From a virus, in the IMG/VR virus record IMGVR_UViG_3300030385_002649, positions 248,001 to 312,000 of that record: a stretch of 64,000 nt of DNA; one strand, 5' to 3'. The number at the start of each line of letters is the position of its first letter. Within the stretch, counting starts at the first letter, position 1. A program made the position numbers and the translations under genes. This document shows, in pieces, positions 25,161-33,739 of this stretch. The notes below the pieces were generated by a model. It did no database searches and had not been told where the DNA came from. It was given only the letters and a program-made list of their open reading frames with translations.

Positions 25161-25330
25161 TGATTGAAAGAAAATGGGTTTCATACAAAGAGCCAGACAG
25201 CCTGCCGCTTCTTCCGGGCGAAATATCAATCGTAGACCCTAACACCTTTAAGATTGAACGAGTGCCCCGTGCATCTCTCGAACCAATTTACCGTGACGGC
25301 GGTAAAATTGTTGCTTATAGGAAGAAATAG
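25160..25330 (+). CDS. Small hypothetical protein, 56 residues
   Basis: Open frame of 56 codons starting at the ATG overlapping the preceding TAA. The protein begins MIERKWVSYKEPD and ends YRDGGKIVAYRKK. The composition is balanced and protein-like, with repeated Pro (LPLLPG, VPRASLEP). No family recognised. Tight coupling to the upstream gene supports it. Confidence 0.55.
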   Translation: MIERKWVSYKEPDSLPLLPGEISIVDPNTFKIERVPRASLEPIYRDGGKIVAYRKK

Positions 25331-25351
25331 ACTCTAATTGTATATAGGTTT

Positions 25352-25942
25352 ATGACCGATTTCTCAGCAATTGGACGAAGATCTAAAAGAAAAGGGAAAA
25401 CGTATGAAAGGAGGGTATCCAAATTGCTTACTGAGTATACTGAAGTTAGTTTTAGATCTACGCCTTCGAGCGGTGGGTTCAACAAATTTGGTGGAGTTGC
25501 GATCAGAGAAGAGTTATTTTGCGGCGACGTCATTTCGGATAGCAAAGATTTTAAGTTCTGCATCGAAGCTAAAAATCGTGAAGAGTTTACCTTCGAAAGC
25601 ATCCTAAAAAATCCGAACACCGCTCCCTTCACGATTTGGTGGCATCAATGTTGCGACGACGCCGAAAGAGTAAACTTACTCCCAATGTTGTTCTTTAAGC
25701 CGGATAGGCAAGCGGACTTTATCGCTGTTAGATTATCGGATTTTAAAGACGATTTGGAAAAAATTCCACATTTTAGAATAGCCGCATACGATGGTGTTCC
25801 TCTCTCTATAAAAATGAGGGACGGTAAACAGGTCACTATCCTAGATGTCGAGCTTGAAACTCCATGCATCATAAATTGGAAAGACTTTATTAAAGCTTAC
25901 CCAGCAGAGGAAATGTTCAATGGCATGTTGCGGCAAGAGTAA
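25352..25942 (+). CDS. PD-(D/E)XK nuclease, Holliday-junction-resolvase-like
   Basis: 196 residues. Start RRSKRKGKTYERRVSKLL (Arg/Lys-rich helix with the conserved Glu), STPSSGGF, GDVISDSKDFKFCIEAKN (Asp...Glu-x-Lys core) match the Hjc-like resolvase fold. The remainder is a C-terminal extension with no known motif. It would cut branched intermediates made by RecA-dependent recombination before packaging. It overlaps the next gene by 23 bases. Confidence 0.75.
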   Translation: MTDFSAIGRRSKRKGKTYERRVSKLLTEYTEVSFRSTPSSGGFNKFGGVAIREELFCGDVISDSKDFKFCIEAKNREEFTFESILKNPNTAPFTIWWHQCCDDAERVNLLPMLFFKPDRQADFIAVRLSDFKDDLEKIPHFRIAAYDGVPLSIKMRDGKQVTILDVELETPCIINWKDFIKAYPAEEMFNGMLRQE

Positions 25943-26141
25943 GAATAAAAAGCTTCAAAAACAAAGAGCGGGCTCCCAAGGAGTCAAGTGGAATGGAAAA
26001 GTCTGTCCGAAATGCGGATGGGTCATGAACAGAGTCCACAAATACGACCAAACTACCAAATCGATGACAAAACAATGGATTTGTCCAAATAAGGCCGTCT
26101 CTACAGGTAGGCCATGCAACTATAGAGAAAATGTTCTATGA
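25920..26141 (+). CDS. Small zinc-ribbon protein
   Basis: 73 residues. CPKCGWVMN and a later CPNKAVSTGRPC form a four-cysteine ribbon like those in topoisomerase or transcription zinc ribbons. A basic N-terminus (KSKNKKLQKQR) suggests nucleic-acid binding. Partner unknown. Confidence 0.6.
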   Translation: MACCGKSKNKKLQKQRAGSQGVKWNGKVCPKCGWVMNRVHKYDQTTKSMTKQWICPNKAVSTGRPCNYRENVL

Positions 26142-26509
26142 TGAGCGCAATCGGCCTTTGGATTCTAGCCATCTTATTCGTGGAAGCCGTGACGGAAATT
26201 TTGGTTGCTGGTGCTGTGTTCGACAACGTTAGAAAATTGCTTTTTGAATTTAGCGGTTTTACTGCGAAACTAATATCGTGTGGATATTGTCTATCTGTGT
26301 GGGTGGCTTTCGCAGTGTCTTGGGTGGTCCCGACTGGCATAGACAACATTGTTGGGAGTATGGTCTTGTCTACTTTCGCTCTACACAGACTTTCTAACAT
26401 TTTCCACGAGTTTGCTGTGCGATGGCTAAATAGGGTGCCATGGACCGTGCAGTTGAACCAAATTCAACATGTGATAGTGCCAGGAATGGAAGACGAAAAC
26501 GATGGATGA
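26138..26509 (+). CDS. Membrane protein, DUF1360-like
   Basis: 123 residues. Two to three hydrophobic segments: AIGLWILAILFVEAVTEILV, a segment around CGYCLSVWVAFAVSWVV, and VGSMVLSTFALHRL. The CGYCLSVWVAF block matches the Cys-x-x-Cys-Leu-x-x-Trp pattern of phage DUF1360 membrane proteins. The role is unknown; envelope modification during infection is possible. Confidence 0.65.
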   Translation: MMSAIGLWILAILFVEAVTEILVAGAVFDNVRKLLFEFSGFTAKLISCGYCLSVWVAFAVSWVVPTGIDNIVGSMVLSTFALHRLSNIFHEFAVRWLNRVPWTVQLNQIQHVIVPGMEDENDG

Positions 26510-27032
26510 ATCATACCAAAAAATGTTACATGGTCGCTTAGATGCTAGGGGCCCTGACATTGCTGCTCCAGCGCCAATTAAAGTGAACACCCTAAAGGAC
26601 TTGTATACGGTCATCAGGGATATTCAACCTGTCTCTGTCAAGGATAGCACTAAAATCGTGCACATGGAAAATATCGAAGATCCTAAAGGGAATAAGTACA
26701 AGTCCTTCCCAGTCAAGATTACTGACGATGGTCAACCCATGGCTAGGAAACTGCTCGTTGATGGATTTGAACTTTTGAAAAGACAGCAAGAGTTCAATGA
26801 CGGCGCTGGAGTTTATGAAGAGGATATTGAAGAATATGGCGGCTTCTTGCCAGCTGCGACTCCTAACGATGAGGTGGGAGCTAGTTGGGTTACTTCCTTT
26901 GTATCTAAACATCTAGACGGCAAAATCGACGGGCTATCTGTAATCTGGGAAATCCCAGAAGGAAAATTCAGATTGAATCCGTGGACTGGAGCCCTAACAA
27001 AGGTCGTGAAGGGTGCTCCCGGTACTACTTAA
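26502..27032 (+). CDS. Hypothetical protein
   Basis: 176 residues, overlapping the membrane gene by eight bases. A mixed sequence with a basic/acidic alternation and a beta-rich C-terminus (LSVIWEIPEGKFRLNPWTG). No motif recognised. Confidence 0.55.
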   Translation: MDESYQKMLHGRLDARGPDIAAPAPIKVNTLKDLYTVIRDIQPVSVKDSTKIVHMENIEDPKGNKYKSFPVKITDDGQPMARKLLVDGFELLKRQQEFNDGAGVYEEDIEEYGGFLPAATPNDEVGASWVTSFVSKHLDGKIDGLSVIWEIPEGKFRLNPWTGALTKVVKGAPGTT

Positions 27033-27192
27033 AACAGCAGTTGTTGGTCTAGCCTTAGCGTCTTTGTGGTTTTGGGTTTTCACCATCTCTTCAAAGACGT
27101 GCGACCGAAGAGTCCTTAAATTCTGGCTTAAAGTCATCGTTTTGCAAGGGTTCGTTATTGCTTACTCCCTCAACTTGCTTGGTATAATATGA
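27013..27192 (+). CDS. Small membrane protein, GTG start
   Basis: 59 codons open from GTG at 27013 to TGA at 27190-27192, overlapping genes on both sides. Translation gives a first hydrophobic segment (VVGLALASLWFWVFTI), a short charged loop (SSKTCDRRVLKFWLK) and a second hydrophobic segment (VIVLQGFVIAYSLNLLGII). Two membrane helices with a positive loop are unlikely by chance in the otherwise unexplained gap. AAAGG lies nine bases before the GTG. It could be a holin-like or other small envelope protein, but there is no proof. Confidence 0.6.
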   Translation: MLPVLLKTAVVGLALASLWFWVFTISSKTCDRRVLKFWLKVIVLQGFVIAYSLNLLGII

Positions 27193-27494
27193 ATGTAGTC
27201 TCAGATTTAGCGCATTATCGCTATTTAAACGAATGGAAACCAGAAATTGGTGATACAGTAATCTACCACGGGTGGTTGTACAGCCACTGGTATGGCATTA
27301 TCAGCGGAATCAATCCTGCCGATCACACTCTCGCCGTCATCCATAAAGGTCTTCCAGTTTTAATGTTGACATTAGATCCAGGTGAATATGAAAAAAACAC
27401 AACCATCATTCCGATCTCAGATATCAGGAAAAGTACTGGAGGAAAGTATGCCGTCCAAAGAGCAACCGGAGGAAACATCGTCTGGTTTATCTAA
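27189..27494 (+). CDS. Hypothetical protein
   Basis: 101 residues starting in the ATGA overlap with the small membrane gene. Beta-rich (GDTVIYHGWLYSHWYGIISGI), possibly a small SH3-like barrel. The last 47 bases overlap the next gene in another frame. Confidence 0.5.
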   Translation: MNVVSDLAHYRYLNEWKPEIGDTVIYHGWLYSHWYGIISGINPADHTLAVIHKGLPVLMLTLDPGEYEKNTTIIPISDIRKSTGGKYAVQRATGGNIVWFI

Positions 27495-28080
27495 GCTACC
27501 CTCCCTCATAGCCTACCCCAGAATCCCAACTCTAAAAGAAGTTGAAGAAGAGATGGCGGGACAATTTGTCTATGTCGTTAAGGGTTATGAAGAAGAAGGT
27601 CTTTGTATCCTCATAAAAAGAGACCCGCATAGCGACGAAGTTTTCCTAAAAATCGGAGACTTCGATGGTGAGCCGATTATCTTGACAGACGATAAGCACC
27701 CTTTACAAGAAACGGCTCTTCGATTTGCTGCTGAAGAATCATCAAACTTCGTCGAGATGATGAGGATGCTTGGCATCGAGCAAATGATTTTTTATATTTC
27801 TGTCACAGACGACGGGATGAAGCTGGTAGATTTAAGGGCTTCAATCGATAAATTCTATGGGCCTGGTATGATTAGGGATTTGTTCGCCAAGATTTTCCCT
27901 GTCCAAGAGGTCATCAAAACAACGAATGTGACAGTCGAGGTCCTCGAAGCCATCTATAACAATGAAGGATCTTTCCAAGGGGACATTATCCTAAAGTGCA
28001 GCAAATTTAAAACAGTAGTGAAAGGCAAGGAACTGTTGCCTCTCTACGCTAAAATAAAAAGGAAGAAAAAACGTGAGTAA
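27448..28080 (+). CDS. Hypothetical protein
   Basis: 210 residues from the ATG at 27448, chosen because GGAGGA stands five bases before it; an earlier ATG at 27382 lacks a site. Ends in a basic tail (KIKRKKKRE). The middle is acidic alpha/beta. No family recognised. Confidence 0.5.
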   Translation: MPSKEQPEETSSGLSKLPSLIAYPRIPTLKEVEEEMAGQFVYVVKGYEEEGLCILIKRDPHSDEVFLKIGDFDGEPIILTDDKHPLQETALRFAAEESSNFVEMMRMLGIEQMIFYISVTDDGMKLVDLRASIDKFYGPGMIRDLFAKIFPVQEVIKTTNVTVEVLEAIYNNEGSFQGDIILKCSKFKTVVKGKELLPLYAKIKRKKKRE

Positions 28081-28648
28081 CACGTGGACACTAGTATTGA
28101 ACAAACATTGGACCCCAATTACGGTAACATCCGTATTTCGCGCAATCACATTGATGTGCCGAGGATCCGCTGTTGCTATCGATCCAGTGTCCTACCAACA
28201 GTTCGACCTAGAATCATGGACAGACAAGTCTAACGAGAACGCGGGCGAACTCGAAAAAGACAAAATAATCAGACTGACTAACGGGATTATTGAAAAGCCA
28301 GAAATTATTATCTTGACGACTTACGGCGGAGTCCCTTATATAGAGGTTAACTTCAGCAGGAGAAACCTTTACAAGAGAGACAAATACAAATGTCAGTACT
28401 GCATGAAGTCTTTTAAAACAGATGAACTTTCTATCGACCACGTTATCCCAAGGGCTCGTAACGGCATTACTAGCTGGGAAAACTGCGTGGCTGCTTGTAA
28501 AGCTTGTAACTCCAAGAAAGCTGACCGCCCGTTGCGAGATACTAAGTTCAGATTAAGGAAGAAACCTGAAGCCCCAAGATGGAGCCCAATCGTCAGTTTT
28601 CTTCCTGTTGTTCGCCCAAATAGCTGGGCGAACTTCATCAAAACATAA
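28073..28648 (+). CDS. HNH endonuclease-type protein
   Basis: 191 residues, GTG start with AAGGAAG upstream. The C-terminal half has the complete HNH module: CQYC (107-110), SIDHVIPRARNG (120-131), WENCVAACKACN (135-146). This layout matches the 5-methylcytosine-type HNH family seen both in hosts and phages. The N-terminal half (VLNKHWTPITVTSVFRAI) is typical of a widespread HNH subfamily. It could be a repair, packaging-associated or free-standing mobile nuclease. Intact neighbours argue that it is a resident gene. Confidence 0.8.
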   Translation: MSNTWTLVLNKHWTPITVTSVFRAITLMCRGSAVAIDPVSYQQFDLESWTDKSNENAGELEKDKIIRLTNGIIEKPEIIILTTYGGVPYIEVNFSRRNLYKRDKYKCQYCMKSFKTDELSIDHVIPRARNGITSWENCVAACKACNSKKADRPLRDTKFRLRKKPEAPRWSPIVSFLPVVRPNSWANFIKT

Positions 28649-28651
28649 TAT

Positions 28652-29083
28652 ATGGGTAGACTTTCATCTGTTCAACGTAGAAACAATCAAGGTCTAATCG
28701 CAGAGGCCGGATTCGTCCCTTATATGGGTGGTACCGAATCCGGCCTTCCCCGTAAGCAGATGGTGACTCCTGAGGGTTCGCCAGCCGGACAAATCAACCA
28801 GATCGGCGAACTTGGACAGGCTGGCGAACTGGGGGAAGATCCTGGCATGCCCATTGGTGGAAACGAAGCCGAGATGGCTTTAGAAGAAATCAAAAAGATC
28901 CGCCAATGCCTTGGGACCTTAGAAGAATCGTCTGTCTCACTAGAACAAATGTTAAACGGCATGTTTAACAACGAGACAGTCAGATTGTCTAAAATTGCGT
29001 CTTACTTAACTGCTGTTGTCGAAAAACTAGAGGGAACTCTTGTCAAACACGTATCGACCGACAGCCTGAATGATCTTGGTTAG
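28652..29083 (+). CDS. Hypothetical protein
   Basis: 143 residues. A Gly-rich N-terminal half with a GELGQAGELGEDPG repeat-like stretch and a helical C-terminal half (MALEEIKKIRQCLGTLEE). Perhaps an oligomeric adaptor. No motif recognised. Its stop is followed directly by the recurrent AGTATCTAA motif. Confidence 0.45.
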   Translation: MGRLSSVQRRNNQGLIAEAGFVPYMGGTESGLPRKQMVTPEGSPAGQINQIGELGQAGELGEDPGMPIGGNEAEMALEEIKKIRQCLGTLEESSVSLEQMLNGMFNNETVRLSKIASYLTAVVEKLEGTLVKHVSTDSLNDLG

Positions 29084-29107
29084 TATCTAAACCTCTGGAG
29101 ACAGAGA

Positions 29108-29665
29108 ATGATCATTTTTATGAGCGGATTTCCGCAAGCTGGTAAGAGCAAGTTTGTTAGTATCTTGTTGGAGCAATTCGCTAGCGAGGAAGAAAAAATC
29201 GTAGATCCGATTGTTCTGAATCCTAAGGGCTTATTGCCAGATGACTTCGATGAACTGCCAGACAAGGACCAGAGGTCATGGCAGATCTCATCCTGGGAGA
29301 TCTGTCTAGAACAAGCCATGCACGAAATCGACGATAGGGAAAATTCGGAACTCATTATCTTGGATACAGCAGCCGCTCAAGCCGACATCATGCGTCCTTT
29401 CTTCACTAGAGCAAGGAAACGGGACCATCATGTTGTCTACATTTTTGTCCATTCAAACTTCGAAGAAAGGCAATCTAGGACAGACGCAGATCTGTCTAAA
29501 TTCCAAGAATACTACTCAGATTCTTTCAAGGTTACTGTTCCCCATTTGAAGAAGTTGGCAGACTATTCAATCGTTATTAGGAATCCTAACGACTCTGAGT
29601 ACATAAAACTTAAAGACTCAGCAAAAACTGTTGTTAAAGTGTTCAAGGAAAATAGCGAGAAGTGA
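29108..29665 (+). CDS. P-loop kinase-like protein
   Basis: 185 residues. Walker A GFPQAGKS is at 7-14, with a typical strand before it. LIILDTAAAQADI resembles Walker B, and RARKRDHHVVYIFV resembles the later part of AAA_33/polynucleotide-kinase-type small-molecule kinases. Substrate unknown: a nucleotide, a nucleic-acid end or a small molecule is possible. GGAGA precedes the start. It sits just before the glycosyltransferases. Confidence 0.7.
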   Translation: MIIFMSGFPQAGKSKFVSILLEQFASEEEKIVDPIVLNPKGLLPDDFDELPDKDQRSWQISSWEICLEQAMHEIDDRENSELIILDTAAAQADIMRPFFTRARKRDHHVVYIFVHSNFEERQSRTDADLSKFQEYYSDSFKVTVPHLKKLADYSIVIRNPNDSEYIKLKDSAKTVVKVFKENSEK

Positions 29666-29672
29666 ACTAAAT

Positions 29673-31649
29673 ATGGCAAGGATGCTCGAATATCTCAATT
29701 CACAAAGCCATACTATTCAGCTTTCGTCTCCGGAACGCAAAATAATCAAGGTTCCAGCTAACACTAAAATCATTTTGTCTGATTGGTACCTAAGTTATTG
29801 TCCAAAATATCTGAGGGTCGTAAGAGAAGTCAGCGGCGATCTGGCGTCCAAGATAGCCCCGAAGCCTATCGAGAGCATTCTAAAATACCGAAAACAGGAG
29901 AACAAGCCTCAGGCCCGCAAAGCCAAGCCAGCTCAAAAGAGAAAAACGGACAGACGCAAGATCCGCCAAGGTAAAGCCGGGGCAAGGCCAAAACCCGCAA
30001 ACAGTAGGCCGATAAGACCTCCGGCCAAAGGAGCGAAAGCACAAACCCCGGCGCGCATCGCCGAGGCTCGAAGCCCAACAGTCGGACGACAAATGCGTCA
30101 GAGCGGGCGCAAATTGTTCAACGAAGCCATCCAAAAGAACGGATGGACTATCTCTAACAACATTGGCGTTGGAATCTTAAGCTTCAACAGACTAAAATCG
30201 CTACAAAGACTTATCGGATCGATTAGAAAATACTCAGACTTAAGGAGATTAACCGTTTTTGTAAGCGATGAGTCAACCGACGCTTCGGTAAAAGCATGGC
30301 TAAAAAAACAAACCGACCTCGTCGTATTGACAGACCAAAGCAGATTAGGGATTGCTGGAAATAGCAATAGATTGATTAGATGTCTTAGCAGGTTCGAACA
30401 TTGCTTCTTGTTAAACGATGATGTCGAGATCGCAAGAAGCGATTGGGCTGATTTTTATATCGGGGCTTCAAAAGCTACAGGAATAAAGCACTTTTGCTTT
30501 CACCAGCCTGGAGTATATGGGGCCAAAAGAAATGGCACCATCACAAACAAGGGCGGATATAAAATCGAAACCATCAAAGAAAAACCGCACGGCGCTTTGA
30601 TGTATTATACCAATGCGGTCTTCCAAAAAGTGGGATTCTTCGACGAACGATTCGGTATGTACGGAGCAGAGCATGTCGATTGGTCAGAAAGAGTAAGCTT
30701 TTCAGGAATCCAACAGCAGGGTTATCACGATCTCCTAAATTCAGAGAATTATTTCAAGATCCACCAAGAAAAAAGCGTGGTCCCAGAAAGGGCTAGAGAA
30801 CTCCAAAAAGGCAGAACTTTATGGAAAGAAATACGTAGTCGAGAGAGGGTATATGTAAACCCAACGCACAAATCGAATATACCATCGATCACTGTAATCG
30901 TTCCATTGCGCAATATAGGAAGGCAAGCAGCTACAGAAGTGATCATAAATTCGGTTAGATCACAATTGTTTCCTAATGTCGAAATCATTTTAGTTGAGCA
31001 GGACGAAACTAGGAAATTTAATACCCAAAAAGTGATGCCAATTCAGTATATGCACGCCAAGAACAAGCATAAAGGACAGCCGTTTACTAAAGCTTTAGCA
31101 TTCAATTTGGGTGTTAGTAAAGCCAAATACAACAAAGTTGTCCTCCAAGACGCTGATATTATGTGTTCGTCCGGTTATCTTAGGAAGGTTCACACGCTGT
31201 TAGACTCTTTCGAAGGGGTACACATTGGGTCGAAAGTTTTATATCTTAGTCAGAAGTCTTCAAACGACGTTGTCAAAACTGGCATCCTAACTGACAAGAA
31301 TGATTGCGAACGTGCTGTCGGGTATTTCGAAGGTGGGTCTTTAGCTTGTACTAAGCGAGCGTATTTCAAAGTTGGTGGATTTAACGAACAGTTTGAAGGT
31401 TATGGTGTCGAAGACTGCGATTTCTTTGATCGTCTCAAGAATTTCACTAAGAAATTTAACAACGTGCGAACCGAAGATTTCGTCCATTTGTGGCATGGTC
31501 GCACTGACGGCTGGGAACGCTACCATCACAAAAACAAGAAAATAGCAGAGAAAATAAAGAAGAAAAACACTCCGACCGCATATGTTGAATCTCTCGTAGC
31601 AAGATTGAGAGTCTCTTATCCAGTCGCGGTTAAAGAACTAAGCATTTAA
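29673..31649 (+). CDS. Bifunctional glycosyltransferase with two GT2-like domains
   Basis: 658 residues from the ATG at 29673. The N-terminal about 150 residues end in a strongly basic Lys/Arg/Pro/Ala linker. A first GT-A domain begins at IGVGILSFNRLKSLQRL and has FLLNDDVEI (DxD-type). A second begins at SITVIVPLRNIGR and has VVLQDADIM, followed by GGFNEQFEGYGVEDCDF, a galactosyltransferase-like acceptor motif. Two complete GT2 cores in one protein suggest synthesis of a disaccharide or repeated transfers. The basic linker could bind DNA, so DNA glycosylation is one possibility and virion glycosylation another. Confidence 0.8.
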   Translation: MARMLEYLNSQSHTIQLSSPERKIIKVPANTKIILSDWYLSYCPKYLRVVREVSGDLASKIAPKPIESILKYRKQENKPQARKAKPAQKRKTDRRKIRQGKAGARPKPANSRPIRPPAKGAKAQTPARIAEARSPTVGRQMRQSGRKLFNEAIQKNGWTISNNIGVGILSFNRLKSLQRLIGSIRKYSDLRRLTVFVSDESTDASVKAWLKKQTDLVVLTDQSRLGIAGNSNRLIRCLSRFEHCFLLNDDVEIARSDWADFYIGASKATGIKHFCFHQPGVYGAKRNGTITNKGGYKIETIKEKPHGALMYYTNAVFQKVGFFDERFGMYGAEHVDWSERVSFSGIQQQGYHDLLNSENYFKIHQEKSVVPERARELQKGRTLWKEIRSRERVYVNPTHKSNIPSITVIVPLRNIGRQAATEVIINSVRSQLFPNVEIILVEQDETRKFNTQKVMPIQYMHAKNKHKGQPFTKALAFNLGVSKAKYNKVVLQDADIMCSSGYLRKVHTLLDSFEGVHIGSKVLYLSQKSSNDVVKTGILTDKNDCERAVGYFEGGSLACTKRAYFKVGGFNEQFEGYGVEDCDFFDRLKNFTKKFNNVRTEDFVHLWHGRTDGWERYHHKNKKIAEKIKKKNTPTAYVESLVARLRVSYPVAVKELSI

Positions 31650-31675
31650 AAACCAGTAATTAATCCAAAGGCTGG

Positions 31676-32713
31676 TTGGATGTGGCTGAAAAACTGCGGA
31701 TCTTATGTTGTAACCCCGACGGAGGGGCGTTCTTCTATATTACTAAAGGTTGGGAAAACGCTTTTAAAGCCTTGGGGCACGATTTTGTTAGGTGGAAAGG
31801 CGATTTAGCAACGCTAGAGAAATATAAGCCACATTTGTATCTTGGTTGCTCTGGCTGGAGGCAGAAATTTCCAGTCGGCAAATACGACACTAAAATTGGT
31901 ATCCATGTCAATCCGTGGGGATCAACCGTGTTGAAGCCAGAACCCAGAGAACCAGATATCAATGAGCCAGCTGAGGCTAGAAAATGGACTCTAGCACAAA
32001 AACCGGATTTCGTTTATTGCTATGGAGGCGCTCACGATATCCCGACCATGTGGAACCTTTGGCAAGAGAAAACCGGAATCCCAGTTGTTCCAATGCCAAC
32101 CGGTGGAGACGCGGTCGTTCATAAACCAGTCAACCCTGACTCGAAATACGTGTGTGATGTAGGGTTTGTTGGGGGTTATTGGCCATATAAAGCTATGAAC
32201 ATCGACAAATTTCTTACTCCCGTCATTAAGAAGTACAACTCTAGAGTGTATGGATGGGGAGGCTGGAAACATATTGGCAATAAATCTAAAGGCCCCATCG
32301 AAGACCATGAAGTCAATAAGCTCTTTTCTTCGGCCAAGATTTGTCCTGCGATATCAGAACCTCACACTATAAGGTACGGTATTGATATTCCTGAAAGGAT
32401 TTGGAAAGTTCCACTCGGCGGCGGCTTCACTATTTCGGACCCTGTAAAAAATCTTGATAAGTATATTAGCTATAACGACTTCATCACAGCAAGAAACCCG
32501 CAGGAATACGCTAACTTAATCGCACATTATCTGCCACGAGAAGAAGCTAGAAAGAAGTTAGCAAAACGGCAAAGACTTGCCGTCCTTAAAGATCATACTT
32601 ATTTTAGTAGAATTCAAGGTTTTTTAAGGCAATGTGGGTTCGATGCGGAAGCTGATGAGGCTCAGAGAATGGTTGACAAATTAGTGAAAGAAGCTGAAAA
32701 TGAAGTGGTATAG
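31676..32713 (+). CDS. Glycosyltransferase, GT-B type (CgeB-like)
   Basis: 345 residues. The likely start is TTG at 31676 (AAAGG four bases before); GTG at 31682 is an alternative. C-terminal features include FVGGYWPYK, an ISEPHTIRYGIDIPERIWKVPLGGG block and a helical end. These match the nucleotide-sugar-binding part of CgeB/GT4-like enzymes. The usual N-terminal Rossmann sequence (RILCCNPDGGAFFYITKGW) is present. It follows the bifunctional enzyme by 26 bases and may add a further sugar in the same pathway. Confidence 0.75.
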   Translation: MDVAEKLRILCCNPDGGAFFYITKGWENAFKALGHDFVRWKGDLATLEKYKPHLYLGCSGWRQKFPVGKYDTKIGIHVNPWGSTVLKPEPREPDINEPAEARKWTLAQKPDFVYCYGGAHDIPTMWNLWQEKTGIPVVPMPTGGDAVVHKPVNPDSKYVCDVGFVGGYWPYKAMNIDKFLTPVIKKYNSRVYGWGGWKHIGNKSKGPIEDHEVNKLFSSAKICPAISEPHTIRYGIDIPERIWKVPLGGGFTISDPVKNLDKYISYNDFITARNPQEYANLIAHYLPREEARKKLAKRQRLAVLKDHTYFSRIQGFLRQCGFDAEADEAQRMVDKLVKEAENEVV

Positions 32714-32954
32714 CGGGACTATAGAACATAAGGGACATGACGTTCTTATTGAGGGAACGTTCACTGATTCTGTTGTTAGAATTACAGCTAATGGTTACCA
32801 ATTATATGAGAAAGCGATAAATTTTTGGGCATACCAAGAAGTCAATGCCTCTGATATATTCGATAAGTATCAGGGAATGGTAAGAAAATGCGAGAAGAAA
32901 GTTGCTCTACTTGTAGATTCTGGAATTATAGCTTCAGAAGAACGAGACGTATAA
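32700..32954 (+). CDS. Small hypothetical protein
   Basis: 84 residues, overlapping the glycosyltransferase by 14 bases. Beta-rich start (KWYSGTIEHKGHDVLIEG), helical end. No motif recognised. Confidence 0.5.
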   Translation: MKWYSGTIEHKGHDVLIEGTFTDSVVRITANGYQLYEKAINFWAYQEVNASDIFDKYQGMVRKCEKKVALLVDSGIIASEERDV

Positions 32955-32999
32955 AAGAGTATTTAAAATATTAGTAGCTAAAGGCTAAGGATAAAATAA

Positions 33000-33710
33000 A
33001 TGACTACAGCAACTCAAACAGCACAAAATACAGAGACTCAAACTAAGAAAACGCTAATTGTACTGTCAGGTAAGACACAAAAATGGTGCCAAAGAATTGC
33101 AGGCATCGCAATGCGAAGAGCCTTTAAAGTCAAGGCTTATCAAAGCGTTCTTGACGAAATGACTAAAAAGGGTGGTCAAGACCAGTTCACTTTCTCTGTC
33201 CTTCCAAAGATTTATCATCGCAAGCGCATCAGCCACACCGACGGACAAGGAAGGATCTTCCTGCACCCCGAGTTCTTCAATGATAACGGGGGTCTCCGCA
33301 AGAAAATTGGCAAAGAATCGAGAGACGAATTGAAAGCCGCTATTTTCAAGGAAGTTGTCCAGCACCACCTCAAGAGAACTAATATTGAGTTTTTCAAGGT
33401 GATGGTACGATGCCCATGGGTTGGGAAAAGAGTGACTGGCGCGGAAGGCTCAGATCAGTCTGCTCGTTCGATCCTTGAAGGTCGCAAGCAAGATAAGAAA
33501 ACCACCAAACGCAAGATGCACGAAGTCTCAACTGGCCTAAAAGAAGAAGTTAGATTCTGGGATCTTACGGCACGCAAACACGTAACAGTTATGGCCGACA
33601 TTTTCCTTGCTGATGGTAAAATTAAGATTGCTCGCGCTGAGCGCGATGGTCGCAAACTTCGGACGATGTTGAAAGGTGCTGAGACCGTTAAAACAAAACT
33701 CAGTCTTTGA
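33000..33710 (+). CDS. Hypothetical basic protein
   Basis: 236 residues. A Thr/Gln-rich N-terminus, then KTLIVLSGKTQKWCQRIAG and a very basic body (GRKQDKKTTKRKMHE; RDGRKLRTMLKG). The charge suggests DNA or RNA binding. No family recognised. The AGTATTTAAA motif lies 33 bases before the ATG, consistent with its own promoter. Its TGA abuts the TGA of the convergent gene. Confidence 0.5.
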   Translation: MTTATQTAQNTETQTKKTLIVLSGKTQKWCQRIAGIAMRRAFKVKAYQSVLDEMTKKGGQDQFTFSVLPKIYHRKRISHTDGQGRIFLHPEFFNDNGGLRKKIGKESRDELKAAIFKEVVQHHLKRTNIEFFKVMVRCPWVGKRVTGAEGSDQSARSILEGRKQDKKTTKRKMHEVSTGLKEEVRFWDLTARKHVTVMADIFLADGKIKIARAERDGRKLRTMLKGAETVKTKLSL

Positions 33711-33739
33711 TCAGGAAGGCCAATGCCTAACGATCAAAG
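33705..33739. terminator. Hairpin spanning a convergent gene junction
   Basis: CTTTGATC at 33705-33712 and GATCAAAG at 33732-33739 form an 8-base inverted repeat with an inner GGC/GCC pair. It covers both stop codons of the convergent genes. No T-run follows in either direction, so termination efficiency is doubtful. Confidence 0.4.
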
